A stretch of DNA of 64,000 nt from Marinicauda pacifica (GCF_004793635.1 NZ_SRXV01000004.1:51632-115631); one strand, 5' to 3'; positions 53,001 through 64,000 are shown, counted from the stretch's first letter. Numbers and translations are program-made. Notes: a model not told the origin generated them from the letters alone.

Positions 53001-53831
53001 ATGGCAATCCGGACTTTGAAGCAAATCACCAGAGGCATGCCGGCGTCCGACGGCGCGGGCGTGAAGCTGACGCGCATGCTCGGCACGCCCTCGCTGCGCA
53101 CGCTGGACCCGTTCTTGATGCTGGACCATTTTCATTCGGACAATCCGGGCGACTATCTCGCCGGATTCCCGTCCCACCCGCACCGCGGGTTCGAAACCGT
53201 GACCTACATGATCGCGGGCAAGATGCGCCATAAGGACAACAAGGGTCATGAGGGCGTGATCGAGCCGGGCGGCGTGCAGTGGATGACCGCAGCAGGCGGC
53301 ATCATCCATTCCGAAATGCCCGAGCAGGAAGACGGGCTGATGAGCGGCTTCCAGCTCTGGATCAACCTGCCCAAGGCCGAAAAAATGAAACCGGCCGGCT
53401 ATCAGGAATTCGACGAGGCCGGGATTCCCGCCGATGAGCGCGACGGCGTCGTCGCCAAGATCGTCACCGGCAAGACCTCGACCGGTGTCGAAGGTCCGGT
53501 CGGCGGCGTGACGGTCGAGCCCTTCTATGCCGAATTGCGCATGGAAGCGGGCGCCGTGTTCGAGGAGCCGATCGGCGATGAGAAGACGACGTTCGCGGCC
53601 GTCCATACCGGCTCGATCAGCGTGGAGGGGCAGACACTGGACACGTCCGAGCTCGGCGTCTTCGGCCCCGGCAAGACGGTCCGGTTCACGGCAGGCCCCA
53701 AGGGCGCACGCGTCATGCTGGCCGCCGGCAAACCCATCGGGGAACCGATCGTGTGGGCCGGCCCGTTCGTCATGACCACCGAGGGCGAAGTGCGCCAGGC
53801 CATGGCCGATTTCCAGAACGGCCGCTTCTAG
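53001..53831 (+). CDS. Pirin family protein
   Basis: A 276-residue bicupin. The conserved metal site occurs as [26 protein letters not shown] with further His in HKDNKGHEG. It may act as a quercetin dioxygenase or a redox-dependent regulator; the family is functionally mixed. A Shine-Dalgarno-like AGGGAGACCC precedes ATG 53001. It is divergent from the RimB-RimK gene and lies before a GS-HQR gene on the same strand with a hairpin repeat in between. Confidence 0.92.
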   Translation: MAIRTLKQITRGMPASDGAGVKLTRMLGTPSLRTLDPFLMLDHFHSDNPGDYLAGFPSHPHRGFETVTYMIAGKMRHKDNKGHEGVIEPGGVQWMTAAGGIIHSEMPEQEDGLMSGFQLWINLPKAEKMKPAGYQEFDEAGIPADERDGVVAKIVTGKTSTGVEGPVGGVTVEPFYAELRMEAGAVFEEPIGDEKTTFAAVHTGSISVEGQTLDTSELGVFGPGKTVRFTAGPKGARVMLAAGKPIGEPIVWAGPFVMTTEGEVRQAMADFQNGRF

Positions 53832-53893
53832 AGCCTTTTTAGTATGGCGCTGAACCCGCCTCGGGTTCGATAGCGTTCTCAAACACCCCATTG

Positions 53894-53932
53894 GAGCATC
53901 TTCATCGAGTCTGAAAACCGATGAAGATGCTC
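53894..53932. repeat. Perfect hairpin repeat in the pirin / hydroquinone reductase gap
   Basis: GAGCATCTTCATCG (53894-53907) and CGATGAAGATGCTC (53919-53932) form a 14-bp perfect stem with an 11-nt loop. It resembles the 'AGAGCATC...GATGCTC' intergenic palindromes of alphaproteobacteria. A second small dyad (GAACCC/GGGTTC at 53852-53868) lies 25 bp before it. Confidence 0.7.
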
Positions 53933-53991
53933 TACCCGGAGCCCTCCCCGGGACTACCCCACGCAATTAACCGACATTGAAAGGAAGACTC

Positions 53992-55020
53992 ATGGGCCTC
54001 CTGATCGACGGCGAATGGCACGACAAATGGTATGATACCGAGTCAACCGGCGGAAAATTCAAACGCTCCCAGAGCAAGTTTCGAAACTGGGTCACCGCCG
54101 ATGGCGAGCCCGGCCCCTCCGGAGAGGGCGGTTTCAAGGCAGAGCCGGGGCGCTATCATTTGTATGTCTCGCTCGCCTGTCCGTGGGCTCACCGCACGCT
54201 GATCTTCCGCCGTCTGAAGGGGCTGGAAGACATGATCTCGCTGTCGGTCGTCCACTGGCTGATGAAGGATCAGGGCTGGACCTTCAAGGACGGGCCGGGC
54301 GTAATCCCCGATCCCATCCACGACGCCGACTATCTGCGCGAGGTCTATCTGGCCGCGGAGCCGGAGATGACCGGACGGGTCACCGTGCCTGTCCTGTGGG
54401 ACAAGAAGCGGGAAACGATCGTCTCGAACGAAAGCGCGGAAATCATCCGCATGTTCAACTCCGCGTTCGACGAGGTCGGGGCCGCGAAGGGCGACTACTA
54501 TCCGGAATCGCTTCGCGCCGAGATCGACCAGGTCAATTCGCGTGTCTATGACGACATCAATAACGGCGTCTACAAGGCGGGCTTCGCGACCGGCCAGGAC
54601 GCGTATGAAGAGGCCGTGACGACCCTGTTCGACGCGCTCGACTGGCTCGAAGACCGGCTGTCGGACGGGCGTCCCTACCTGATGGGCGAAGCGCTGACCG
54701 AGGCCGACTGGCGTCTCTACACGACGCTGGTGCGTTTCGATCCGGTCTATCACGGCCACTTCAAGTGCAATCTGAAGCGCCTGACCGAATACGAGAACCT
54801 GGCGGCCTACGGGCGGCGGCTGCACGGCCATGACGATATCGGCGAACTCTTCAATCTCGAGCACGCCAAGCGTCACTATTACGAAAGTCACGACATGGTG
54901 AACCCGACCGGAGTCGTACCGCTCGGTCCGCGCAACCATATTGCCGATGGACAAGAGAGTTCAGGCCCGCATGTCCGCGAAGCCGGGCCGCGCAAGATGC
55001 GGCCGGGAAGTGCAATCTAG
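53992..55020 (+). CDS. Glutathionyl-hydroquinone reductase (Xi-class GST)
   Basis: A 342-residue Xi-class GST: YHLYVSLACPWAHRTLIFRRLKGLE with catalytic Cys in ACPWAHR, FKDGPGVIPDPIHDADYLREVY, TVPVLWDKKRETIVSNESAEIIRMFN and ALTEADWRLYTTLVRFDPVYHGHFKCNLK. It reduces glutathionyl-hydroquinones. The length is typical except for an extra C-terminal ~25 residues that are Gly/Pro/Arg-rich. AAGGAAG precedes ATG 53992. Confidence 0.93.
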   Translation: MGLLIDGEWHDKWYDTESTGGKFKRSQSKFRNWVTADGEPGPSGEGGFKAEPGRYHLYVSLACPWAHRTLIFRRLKGLEDMISLSVVHWLMKDQGWTFKDGPGVIPDPIHDADYLREVYLAAEPEMTGRVTVPVLWDKKRETIVSNESAEIIRMFNSAFDEVGAAKGDYYPESLRAEIDQVNSRVYDDINNGVYKAGFATGQDAYEEAVTTLFDALDWLEDRLSDGRPYLMGEALTEADWRLYTTLVRFDPVYHGHFKCNLKRLTEYENLAAYGRRLHGHDDIGELFNLEHAKRHYYESHDMVNPTGVVPLGPRNHIADGQESSGPHVREAGPRKMRPGSAI

Positions 55021-55205
55021 AGGAACCGGGGCGGGAAAGGTTTCGTTAATACGCTGACCACACCGGGCCGCATGGCCCACCCGCCCCGGGACGAGGCGGC
55101 GCTGGATTTGGCGGACATCTCGCAGCGAGATCGTCGCCCTGGCCGCCGCGGAACGCCAAAGAGCCCCGCTCTTGAGGCGCCGTCCCATGCACAGGACGCG
55201 TTATC

Positions 55206-55265
55206 ATGTTTATCCGGCTTACCATCATGGCTATGTGCGCGATGTTCGTCATCGTCACGATGTAA
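55206..55265 (+). CDS. Possible 19-residue hydrophobic micro-protein
   Basis: ATG to TAA gives MFIRLTIMAMCAMFVIVTM, entirely hydrophobic and possibly membrane-inserted, with AGGA about 10 bases upstream. It sits 6 bp from the metH C-half stop, convergent. No homologue can be named and chance is not excluded. Confidence 0.2.
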   Translation: MFIRLTIMAMCAMFVIVTM

Positions 55266-55271
55266 GACCGC

Positions 55272-57946
<2,675 letters not shown>

Positions 57947-57950
<4 letters not shown>

Positions 57951-58378
57951 ATCCGTGCTTTCCCCGCTTCCAGCGGCCAGTTGCCCTCGGCGACGTCGGG
58001 TGCGCCCCCGGCGGGCTTGGCGTACCAGTAGATCCAGGCGCTCTGCCCGGTTGGCTTGGCGTCGTCGTCCAGAATTTCAGTGCGGCGCCGGACATAGAGC
58101 GAGCGGGCCGGGTCGCCGGCATCCACGCCTTCAAATTCGTCCAGCGCGCCGATCAGACCTGCGTCGTCCAGGCGGTAGACTTGGCCGTGGCACAGCGTGT
58201 CTCCGTCCATCGCGCCCGGAAATCCGCCGAGATCCACCAGGCGCCCTCTGAAACGGCATGCCTCCTGGAAGGCACCGCCGCCCTTCAGGTCGATATGCTC
58301 GGGCGCTCCACGCGCCCCGCTCTTCAGCAGCCCGTAGAAGATGAACAGATCGCCGCTCTGGACCGGTCCGTTGATCAT
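57947..58378 (-). CDS. Gamma-glutamylcyclotransferase-like protein inserted between metH halves
   Basis: A 143-residue GGCT/AIG2-like protein: [35 protein letters not shown] and [21 protein letters not shown] with the probable catalytic Glu, then IYWYAKP. The fold breaks gamma-glutamyl peptides or glutathione into 5-oxoproline in some families. Start overlaps the metH N-half stop and its stop overlaps the metH C-half start (4 bp each), so translation is coupled. Its link to methionine synthesis is unexplained. Confidence 0.82.
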
Positions 58379-59439
58379 GATGCCAGCTCGAACGGTTCCA
58401 GGCCGGACAGGCGCATGGCGCGGGGGCGTTTCGGGATTTCGCGCGCCGGGTGGCCGCGTGCGGCCTTCGCGATGGCGGCAATATGCTCAGGCGTCGTACC
58501 GCAGCATCCGCCCACGATATTGACCAGGCCGTTTTCCGCCCAGTCGGCGATGAAAGCCGCGGTCTCGTCCGGCGTCTCGTCATACTCGCCCATCGCGTTG
58601 GGCAGGCCGGCATTGGGATAGGCCAGCACGCGTGTCTCCGCGATGCGGCTCATCTCGCGCACATAGGTGCGCAATTCCTTGCCGCCGAGTGCGCAGTTCA
58701 GACCGACCGCCCAGGGTTTGGCATGACGCACCGAATTCCAGAAGGCTTCGGTCGTCTGGCCCGACAGGGTGCGTCCGGAGGCATCCGTGATCGTGCCTGA
58801 AATCAGAACCGGGATATCCGCGTCGATCGTGCCCGCGCTTCGAAGATCCAGCAGAGCCTTGATCGCCGCCTTGGCGTTCAGCGTGTCGAAGATCGTCTCG
58901 ATCAGGAAGAAGTCGACATGCTCGGCCATGGCCTCGATCTGGCGCGAATAGGCCGCGTGGACGTCATCGAAGCTGACATCGCGATAGCCCGGATCTTCCA
59001 CGTCGGGGGAAATCGACAGCGTCTTGTTGGTCGGCCCGATGGCGCCAGCGACAAAGCGCGGCGACCCGGTTTCCTCGGCCACCTGGTCGGCGGCAAGCCG
59101 GGCCAGGCGCGCGCCTTCGGACGCAATCTCGTTGGCCAGATCCTGCATCGAATAATCGGCCTGCGCGATCGTGGTGGCGGAGAAGGTGTTGGTCTCCACC
59201 ATGTCCGCCCCGGCCTCGAAATAGGCGCGGTGAACCTTCACCACCGCATCCGGGCTGGCCAGGTTGAGCACATCGTTATTGCCCTTCAGCGGAGAGTCCC
59301 AGTCGGCAAAGCGCTCGCCCCGGTAATCCTCTTCCTCCAGCCCCAGGCGCTGGATCTCGGTGCCCATGGCCCCGTCCAGGATGAGAATGCGTTCGCTGGC
59401 CAGCTCTTCTGCGGCCTTCAGTCGGTCCTGACGGGTCAT
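58375..59439 (-). CDS. metH: Methionine synthase, N-terminal half (homocysteine S-methyltransferase domain)
   Basis: A 354-residue homocysteine-binding domain: [36 protein letters not shown] loop, zinc ligands in GLNCALGG and [10 protein letters not shown]. It lacks the pterin, B12 and SAM domains, which sit in the separate gene downstream. The longer frame upstream is not coding. ATG 59437-59439 overlaps the metF stop by ATGA. The two halves are complementary, so the enzyme is probably active. Confidence 0.95.
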   Translation of the reverse strand: MTRQDRLKAAEELASERILILDGAMGTEIQRLGLEEEDYRGERFADWDSPLKGNNDVLNLASPDAVVKVHRAYFEAGADMVETNTFSATTIAQADYSMQDLANEIASEGARLARLAADQVAEETGSPRFVAGAIGPTNKTLSISPDVEDPGYRDVSFDDVHAAYSRQIEAMAEHVDFFLIETIFDTLNAKAAIKALLDLRSAGTIDADIPVLISGTITDASGRTLSGQTTEAFWNSVRHAKPWAVGLNCALGGKELRTYVREMSRIAETRVLAYPNAGLPNAMGEYDETPDETAAFIADWAENGLVNIVGGCCGTTPEHIAAIAKAARGHPAREIPKRPRAMRLSGLEPFELAS

Positions 59440-60335
59440 GCGTCCTCCAGCTCGGCCGGTTTCAGGCCCAGGAGACGGCAGGTGGACAGCGCCATTGCCG
59501 CCTTGTTGAGCGTGTAGAAGTGGAATTGGTCGACGCCGTCCTTCTGCAGGGCGGTGCACAGATTGGCCGCGAGATTGGCGGTCACCATCTCGCGCGTCTT
59601 CACATCGTCATCCAGGCCTTCATAGAGCTCGTCCATCCATTGCGGGATCGACGCGCCGCACATGGAGGCCATCCGCTTGAGACCCTTGAAGTTGGGTTGC
59701 AGCATGATGCCGGGCACGATCGGAATATCGATCCCGGCCTTCCGCGCCCGGTCGCGATAGCGGAAGAAGACCTCCGGATCGAAGAAGAACTGCGTGATGG
59801 CGCGCGTCGCACCGTTGTCGATCTTCTGCTTGAGCAGGTCGAGATCGTACTCCCACGTCGCGCTTTCGGGATGCTTCTCCGGATAGCAGCCGACCGAAAT
59901 CTCGAAATCGGCGACCTTCTTGATCCCGGCGGCCAGCTCCGCGCCGTTGGCGTAACCGCCCGGATGGGGCGTGTAGCATTCGCCGATGCCCCCGGGCGGA
60001 TCGCCGCGCAGAGCGACGATATGGCGGACGCCCGCCGCCCAGTAATCGCGGATGACATCGTCGATTTCCTCGCACGTCGCCGACACGCAGGTCAGGTGCG
60101 CGGCCGGTTTCAGCGAGGTTTCCGTCACGATGCGCCGAACCGTGCGATGGGTGCGGTCGCGCGTCGAGCCGCCCGCGCCATAGGTCACCGAGACGAAGGC
60201 CGGGTCCATCGGCTCCAGCCGGCTGATGGAATCCCAGAGCCGGGCCTCCATCTCGTCATTCTTCGGCGGAAAGAACTCGAAGGAGACTTTCGCAGGCGCG
60301 AGAGAATCGCGCGGGGGTTGAGTCATCCAGCTCAT
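59436..60335 (-). CDS. metF: Methylenetetrahydrofolate reductase [NAD(P)H]
   Basis: A 299-residue MTHFR that makes methyl-THF for Met[52 protein letters not shown], and [16 protein letters not shown] are all conserved and place FAD and folate. The first ATG (60333-60335) overlaps the stop of the ArsR-methyltransferase gene. It is directly followed by the metH N-half, giving the full methyl cycle from folate to homocysteine. Confidence 0.97.
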   Translation of the reverse strand: MSWMTQPPRDSLAPAKVSFEFFPPKNDEMEARLWDSISRLEPMDPAFVSVTYGAGGSTRDRTHRTVRRIVTETSLKPAAHLTCVSATCEEIDDVIRDYWAAGVRHIVALRGDPPGGIGECYTPHPGGYANGAELAAGIKKVADFEISVGCYPEKHPESATWEYDLDLLKQKIDNGATRAITQFFFDPEVFFRYRDRARKAGIDIPIVPGIMLQPNFKGLKRMASMCGASIPQWMDELYEGLDDDVKTREMVTANLAANLCTALQKDGVDQFHFYTLNKAAMALSTCRLLGLKPAELEDA

Positions 60336-61324
60336 TGGACAGGCTCCGTTGATTGCGCAGTGAGCCCGGCCGCCGTGCTGGCGGCAACGCGCTTTTCCGC
60401 AGTCCAGATCAGAACAGTAAGGGCCGCTGCAGGATCGTCGGGCTCCAGCGTCGTGACGTTCGCCGGGCCGAGCCCGGACTCCTCGAGCCAGCCGGCAATC
60501 TCGTCCGGCTCGAAGCCGAGCCGGCGATGATGGTGTTCGGCACGCAGCACTTCATGGCCGTGGGGCGCGAAGTCGACGACGATCAACCGACCGCCCGGCG
60601 CCATCACCCGGCCGCACTCGTGCAGCGCCCGCTGGGGGTCGTCGAGATAGTGGAGCACCTGGTGCATCGTCACCAGGTCTGCCGTTCCCGTATCGATCGG
60701 CAGCGCGCCGGCATCGGCCTGGCGCACGAAGCGGTCGGTCAGCCCGGCATCGGCGATTTTCGAACGGGCGACGTTCAACATTTCGTGAGAGAGATCGATC
60801 CCGATTCCGTCGCGCGCCACGTCCGCAAACAGCTCAAGGATCCGTCCCGTCCCGGTCCCGACATCGAGATGCAGCTTGAACGGGCCGGGACCGGCCGCAG
60901 CGCGCAGCGCCTCCTCCACCTCGGCTTCGGGAAAATAGAGCGCGCGGATCTTCTGCCAGTTATCGGCCGCGTTCTCGAAATAGCGCCGGGCCGCGTCCGC
61001 GCGAATCTGTTTCACCTTGGCCAGACGCTGCAGGTCGCGCGCGAGGTCGGCATCCTCGGCGTGGGCCATCTCGTCGATGAGGGCGGCCAGCTTCTCGCCC
61101 ACGGCGTTCTTGGCCAGGCGGTAGAACACCCAGGCGCCTTCGGGCAGGCGCTCGGCCAGGCCGGCATCGACCAGCATCTTCAGATGACGGCTGACGCGCG
61201 GCTGGCTCTGCCCGAGAATCTGCATCAGCTCGCTGACGGTCAGCTCGCCGCGATACAGCAAGGTCGTGATGCGCAGCCGGGTTGGCTCGGCCAGGGCGCG
61301 CAGCTTCTTGAGCAGGTCTTCCAT
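60332..61324 (-). CDS. ArsR-type regulator fused to a class I SAM-dependent methyltransferase
   Basis: A 330-residue fusion. N-terminal winged helix (~1-90): LAEPTRLRITTLLYRGELTVSELMQIL, QPRVSRHLKMLVDAGL. C-terminal methyltransferase (~140-310): LHLDVGTGTGRILELFADV (motif I), DLVTMHQVLHYLDDPQRALHECGRVMAPGG and LIVVDFAPH. Such fusions are known in alphaproteobacteria next to metF/metH and are proposed to sense SAM or SAH. A palindrome lies upstream of its own start. It is first in the operon, ATGA-overlapped by metF. Confidence 0.93.
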   Translation of the reverse strand: MEDLLKKLRALAEPTRLRITTLLYRGELTVSELMQILGQSQPRVSRHLKMLVDAGLAERLPEGAWVFYRLAKNAVGEKLAALIDEMAHAEDADLARDLQRLAKVKQIRADAARRYFENAADNWQKIRALYFPEAEVEEALRAAAGPGPFKLHLDVGTGTGRILELFADVARDGIGIDLSHEMLNVARSKIADAGLTDRFVRQADAGALPIDTGTADLVTMHQVLHYLDDPQRALHECGRVMAPGGRLIVVDFAPHGHEVLRAEHHHRRLGFEPDEIAGWLEESGLGPANVTTLEPDDPAAALTVLIWTAEKRVAASTAAGLTAQSTEPVQ

Positions 61325-61347
61325 CAGATGCAGATCCGGATAAACGA

Positions 61348-61365
61348 CATAAAGATATCTTTATG
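61348..61365 (-). promoter_or_regulatory. Perfect palindromic operator of the methionine operon
   Basis: CATAAAGATATCTTTATG, 18 bp, exact dyad. Outside it lies an additional near-symmetric pair, CGGATAA (61337-61343) and TTATCCG (61369-61375). On the minus strand TTGAAT (61381-61386) is 17 bp from TAAAGA inside the palindrome, so the operator covers a probable -10. ArsR repressors bind such dyads. Confidence 0.8.
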
Positions 61366-61548
61366 CCATTATCCGATTTCATTCAACGTCTCACCTTTGT
61401 GCCGCGCTGTTGCGCAAATGCGCTTGAAATCATCCGCCGGCGAACCGAATTCTGACAAAAACGTTGGTTAGTTCACCCATTCGCCGCGCGCGGCCCAGGT
61501 TAGACCCAGGTGGGGACGGGCGCGGACAAAGGAATTTGGAGACTTTGA

Positions 61549-62322
61549 ATGTTAACGACTTTTGTCGGGCGAGCGCGGCGCGCCATCAAACCGGCGCTTG
61601 TGATAGGCGTCGCGGCCCTGACCACTGCTTGCGCCAGCCGCGAGCAGGCGGCTGAGACCGGAGACCCGTTCGAGCCGCTCAATCGAGGAATCTACACCGT
61701 CAACATGGCGCTCGACGATGCCGTTCTGGAACCGGCTGCCAATGCCTATACCACGGTTACACCGGGGCCGGCCCGCGATGGCGTCCAGAATTTCATGACC
61801 AACCTCAACCAGCCCGTGGTGTTCGCCAACACGCTGCTGCAAGGCAATGTGCGCGCCTCGGTCGAGACGTTCGGCCGTTTCACGGTCAACACGATCTTCG
61901 GCATTGGCGGCGTATTTGACGTGGCCAGCGCGGCCGGCGTCGAGCAGCACCAGGAAGATTTCGGTCAAACGCTCGCCGTCTGGGGCGTGGCTGACGGGCC
62001 CTTCATCATGCTGCCCGTCCTCGGTCCCTCCAGCCTGCGCGACGGCACCGGGCGTTTTGTCGACCGCTACCCGCACCCGCTCAACTGGAACGCCGAATAC
62101 AGCCAGTCCACCTGGGCCTGGGGCGTTCGCGGCCTGAACGGGCTCGATACCAGAGCCCGCGCCCAGGGCGTGTTCACGACGATGGAGAGCACCGCCATCG
62201 ATCCCTACGTGCAGGTCCGGTCCGCCTACCGCCAGCTACGCGCCAGCCAGATCGCCAACGAGAATGGCGACGCGTTCGGCGAACTTCCCGATTTCAGCGC
62301 CGACTACGACGAAGACGAGTAG
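61549..62322 (+). CDS. mlaA: MlaA-family outer-membrane lipoprotein
   Basis: A 257-residue lipoprotein: signal with LTTACAS (Cys28), GDPFEPLNRGIYTVNMALDDAVLEP, TPGPARDGVQNFMTNLNQPVVFAN, FGRFTVNTIFGIGGVFDVAS and EDFGQTLAVWGVADGPFIMLPVLGPSSLRDGTG. MlaA removes misplaced phospholipids from the outer leaflet and passes them to MlaC. ATG 61549 follows an AAGGAATTTGGAG site. MlaC lies 37 bp after it. Confidence 0.97.
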   Translation: MLTTFVGRARRAIKPALVIGVAALTTACASREQAAETGDPFEPLNRGIYTVNMALDDAVLEPAANAYTTVTPGPARDGVQNFMTNLNQPVVFANTLLQGNVRASVETFGRFTVNTIFGIGGVFDVASAAGVEQHQEDFGQTLAVWGVADGPFIMLPVLGPSSLRDGTGRFVDRYPHPLNWNAEYSQSTWAWGVRGLNGLDTRARAQGVFTTMESTAIDPYVQVRSAYRQLRASQIANENGDAFGELPDFSADYDEDE

Positions 62323-62359
62323 GCGCCCCGCCCCCGCTTCTTTCCGAAAGGACATCCCC

Positions 62360-63001
62360 ATGTTCAAGACAACACTGCTTGCCGGCCTCCTGGCCTGCAC
62401 CACCTTGCTCCCTGCCTACGCGGCCGATGCGAGCCAGGCCGAGGACTTTGTCGAGACCCAGGCCCAGGGTGTGATCACCGTGCTTCAGGACATGCGCGCC
62501 GGCGAGCGCGAAATGGCTGAGGTCAAGGCCGATTTCCGCGATCGCATCAACGAGCTTGCGGACGTCGACCGTATTACCAACTTCGTGCTCGGACGCTATC
62601 GCCGCGGGGCCGAGCCGGCGACGCTGGAAGAATTCCAGACCGTCTTTCGCGAGTTCGCGATCAACGTCTATGAGAGCGAACTGACCAATTATTCCGGCCA
62701 GACGCTGGACGTCACCGGATCGGTCACGCGCGACGAGAATGACTGGGTCGTGCGCTCGCAGGTCTCCGGCGGTCCCGATGGCGATGTCTACGAAGTAAAC
62801 TGGCGTGTCCAGGAGCGCGACGGAACGTTGAAGGTCCTCGACGCCCAGGTCGCCGGCGTCTGGCTCGCCCAGACCCAGCGCGAACAGATCACTTCGGTCA
62901 TCGGGAATGCGGGCGGCAACATCCAGGCCGCGATCGACACGCTGTGCGGCCGCATCCAGGACCAGGACGCGGACGATTACGCCCGCGTCTGCGAAGGATA
63001 G
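62360..63001 (+). CDS. mlaC: MlaC-family phospholipid-binding periplasmic protein
   Basis: A 213-residue MlaC/Ttg2D protein. Signal ends at YAADA. The body has RDRINELADVDRITNFVLGRYRRGA, FQTVFREFAINVYESEL and VRSQVSGGPDGDVYEVNWRVQERDG. It ferries lipids between MlaA and the MlaFEDB complex, whose genes are not in the window. AAAGGACATCCCC precedes ATG 62360. The paired-hairpin repeat C lies just after the stop. Confidence 0.96.
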   Translation: MFKTTLLAGLLACTTLLPAYAADASQAEDFVETQAQGVITVLQDMRAGEREMAEVKADFRDRINELADVDRITNFVLGRYRRGAEPATLEEFQTVFREFAINVYESELTNYSGQTLDVTGSVTRDENDWVVRSQVSGGPDGDVYEVNWRVQERDGTLKVLDAQVAGVWLAQTQREQITSVIGNAGGNIQAAIDTLCGRIQDQDADDYARVCEG

Positions 63002-63024
63002 ACTGGCACTCCCCTTTCCCTCCC

Positions 63025-63106
63025 TCTTTCCCAGCGAAGGCTGGGACCCAGAGGCCGTAGGACGCCGCGCGTCCTCTCTGGATCCTGACTTTCGTCAGGA
63101 AAGAGG
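63025..63106. repeat. Paired-hairpin (BIME-like) repeat, copy C
   Basis: TCTTTCCCAGCGAAGGCTGG (left hairpin, then GACCCAGAGG) ... CTCTCTGGATCCTGAC-TTTC-GTCAGGAAAGAGG (right hairpin, opposite direction). It is 24 bp after the mlaC stop and has the same orientation as copy A. Confidence 0.8.
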
Positions 63107-63389
63107 AGGGGAATATCTCCCCATTTATCCCCCTCCCCGCATTTCACTCCATACTGCTTTCACCTCACCGTGACTGACGGGGGCGCCTTCCGGAGCGTCC
63201 GAAGTGTGTGGCGGTGGGGGCGATGCCTCGAGTTCGCGCGGTCTAACGCCCCGTGCGGATGAAAGAGCGGCCGGTGGTGCTGTGCGGTCTGAAATGGCCG
63301 CATTCCAGATACCGCCTCGCAGGATCGGGGAGGCGTGAAGGTCCGCCGGGGAGCCGCGTTGCCCCGCTTTAGATCCGGTGGAAACCCCG

Positions 63390-63620
63390 CGCAGACGTCC
63401 CGGCAGTGTCCGGGACACGATCCGGCAGGCAGGTGGAAATCCGCTACGCCAAAGGGTCTGGACGGCTGTAAAATCATCGTGGCGCGGGAGGCCCGTGGGC
63501 CTATCACCAAAGCGCACTATTCCTACCGGTTCGCGATCCCTCCCGCGTCCCCCGTCTCTCATCCCTGCGCGGCAACAGCCGGCGCAGGCGAACGTGCTGG
63601 GGGTCACACGCACACCCCAC
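63390..63620. other. Cluster of stable stem-loops; possible structured RNA or decayed element
   Basis: GTCCCGG/CCGGGAC (63397-63416), AGGCCC/GGGCCT (63489-63502), long-range CGCGGGAGG/CCTCCCGCG (63483-63491 with 63539-63547), CCTGCGC-GGC-AACA-GCC-GCGCAGG (63564-63588), and GGGGT/ACCCC (about 63600-63618). No coding signal. No known RNA family is recognised. Confidence 0.35.
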
Positions 63621-63703
63621 GCTGAACCCGCGCCATTCCATCTCCACCCCCGCTCCCCGGCCTGCGCCTGGGAGCGAAGGCAACTGTCTGCGTTTGCCCT
63701 CCG

Positions 63704-63746
63704 ATGCTTCGAGGCTCGCCTGACAGCGAGCACCTCAGCATGAGGG
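63704..63746. repeat. Palindromic intergenic repeat, second copy
   Basis: ATGCTTCGAGG...CCTCAGCATGAGG with inner GCTCGC-CTGACA-GCGAGC hairpin. It is the reverse-orientation relative of the element at 24317-24356. Confidence 0.7.
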
Positions 63747-63810
63747 GAGTGGGTTGGGGCTATGACTTTGAAATATATTTTCTATATCCGGGTCAGATGT
63801 CACCTGCGCC

Positions 63811-63853
63811 CTCATCCTGAGGTGGCCGCGCAGCGGCCCTCGAAGGATCGGAT
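63811..63853. repeat. Palindromic intergenic repeat, third copy
   Basis: CTCATCCTGAGG-TGGCCGC-GCA-GCGGCC-CTCGAAGGAT. Same architecture as the copy at 24317 with ATCC in place of ATGC, both arms changed together. The paired changes suggest the stem is maintained. Confidence 0.7.
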
Positions 63854-64000
63854 GACGGCCTTGTCTGTCGGAACCCCGTCCTCTCTGGGTTCCTGTGTGT
63901 TGGAGCTGTGCCAGATTAGGGGCGCGAAGGAGACCGTTGGGTTCCTGACCCCCTTTGGGGAGGTCGCGATCCGGCCCGGTCCCTTCGCGCTGAGCTTAAT

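Larger units (their letters stand above)
63002..64000. other. Non-coding 1-kb region rich in repeats and hairpins
   Basis: No convincing gene. The minus-strand frame 63125-63733 is Pro/Arg/Ala-rich with no signal or domain and is judged compositional. The region has repeat copy C (63025-63106), a stem-loop cluster (63390-63620), two copies of the CTCATGCTGAGG family (63704-63746, 63811-63853) and an A/T patch at 63769-63789. Confidence 0.6.

Noticed and set aside
61325..61548. SAH or SAM-II riboswitch in front of the met operon
   Set aside because: No conserved pseudoknot or SAH/SAM-II motif was recognised; the palindrome over the promoter explains control better.
63125..63733. Possible 202-residue gene on the minus strand
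   Set aside because: No ribosome-binding site and a Pro/Arg-rich translation; overlaps hairpins and a repeat. Kept only as a possible RNA or decayed element.

Overview
The window is a GC-rich stretch of bacterial chromosome, almost entirely coding, from an alphaproteobacterium. The best fit is the Caulobacterales/Maricaulales/Hyphomonadaceae group. The basis is a divK-pleD cell-cycle operon next to rpmG, a TipF-like flagellar protein, a SapC-family protein, the gene order ruvX...pyrB-pyrC'-plsY-dprA-topA-rnr, and 'VPAFAGK'-type palindromic repeats. This placement is inference from gene content. No rRNA, tRNA, CRISPR array, transposase or prophage gene was found.

Layout. 1-2.4 kb: the tail of a BCCT transporter, an FMN flavodoxin and an aldo/keto reductase. 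2.6-4.9 kb: ruvX and two tandem AEC permeases. 5-17.7 kb: a core block with a small orphan and an AT-rich divergent promoter, then pyrB, a catalytically degenerate dihydroorotase, plsY, dprA, topA, rnr, a Nudix gene followed by a possible degenerate Nudix copy, an MFS transporter and rpmG. 17.8-21.9 kb: pleD and divK on the minus strand, then a ROK kinase and dinB. 21.9-29.6 kb: GST, alpha/beta hydrolase, RidA, a GlsB-type membrane protein inside a repeat island, TipF-like protein, OmpA lipoprotein, SDR and zinc-type ADH. 29.7-31.8 kb: groES-groEL behind a degenerate CIRCE element. 31.9-39 kb: amidohydrolase, a GH3 enzyme, exported orphans, hisS and an epimerase. 38.9-46.3 kb: an envelope block with periplasmic redoxin and DsbD, SapC, OmpW, a zinc-type TonB receptor and a divergent Zur-like regulator. 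46.3-55 kb: thioesterase, exported protein, flavin monooxygenase, LysR, fasciclin, a RimB-RimK fusion, pirin and a glutathionyl-hydroquinone reductase. 55.3-61.4 kb: a methionine operon in which five genes overlap by 4 bp each (ArsR-methyltransferase, metF, metH N-half, GGCT-like, metH C-half), with a palindromic operator in front. 61.5-63 kb: mlaA and mlaC. 63-64 kb: no convincing gene, but repeats and several stable hairpins.

Points of most interest. (1) Paired inverted hairpins with GAAA loops form a BIME-like repeat present three times. (2) Methionine synthase is split into two genes with a GGCT-fold gene translationally coupled between them, all under a SAM/SAH-type regulator with an 18-bp perfect palindrome at its promoter. 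(3) The pyrC gene next to pyrB has lost its metal ligands. (4) RimB and RimK are fused. (5) A His/Asp/Glu-rich TonB receptor has a Zur-box-like site 30 bp upstream of its start. (6) Four convergent gene pairs share a single CTAG as both stop codons. (7) 63.39-63.62 kb contains a cluster of stem-loops that could be a structured RNA or a mobile repeat.
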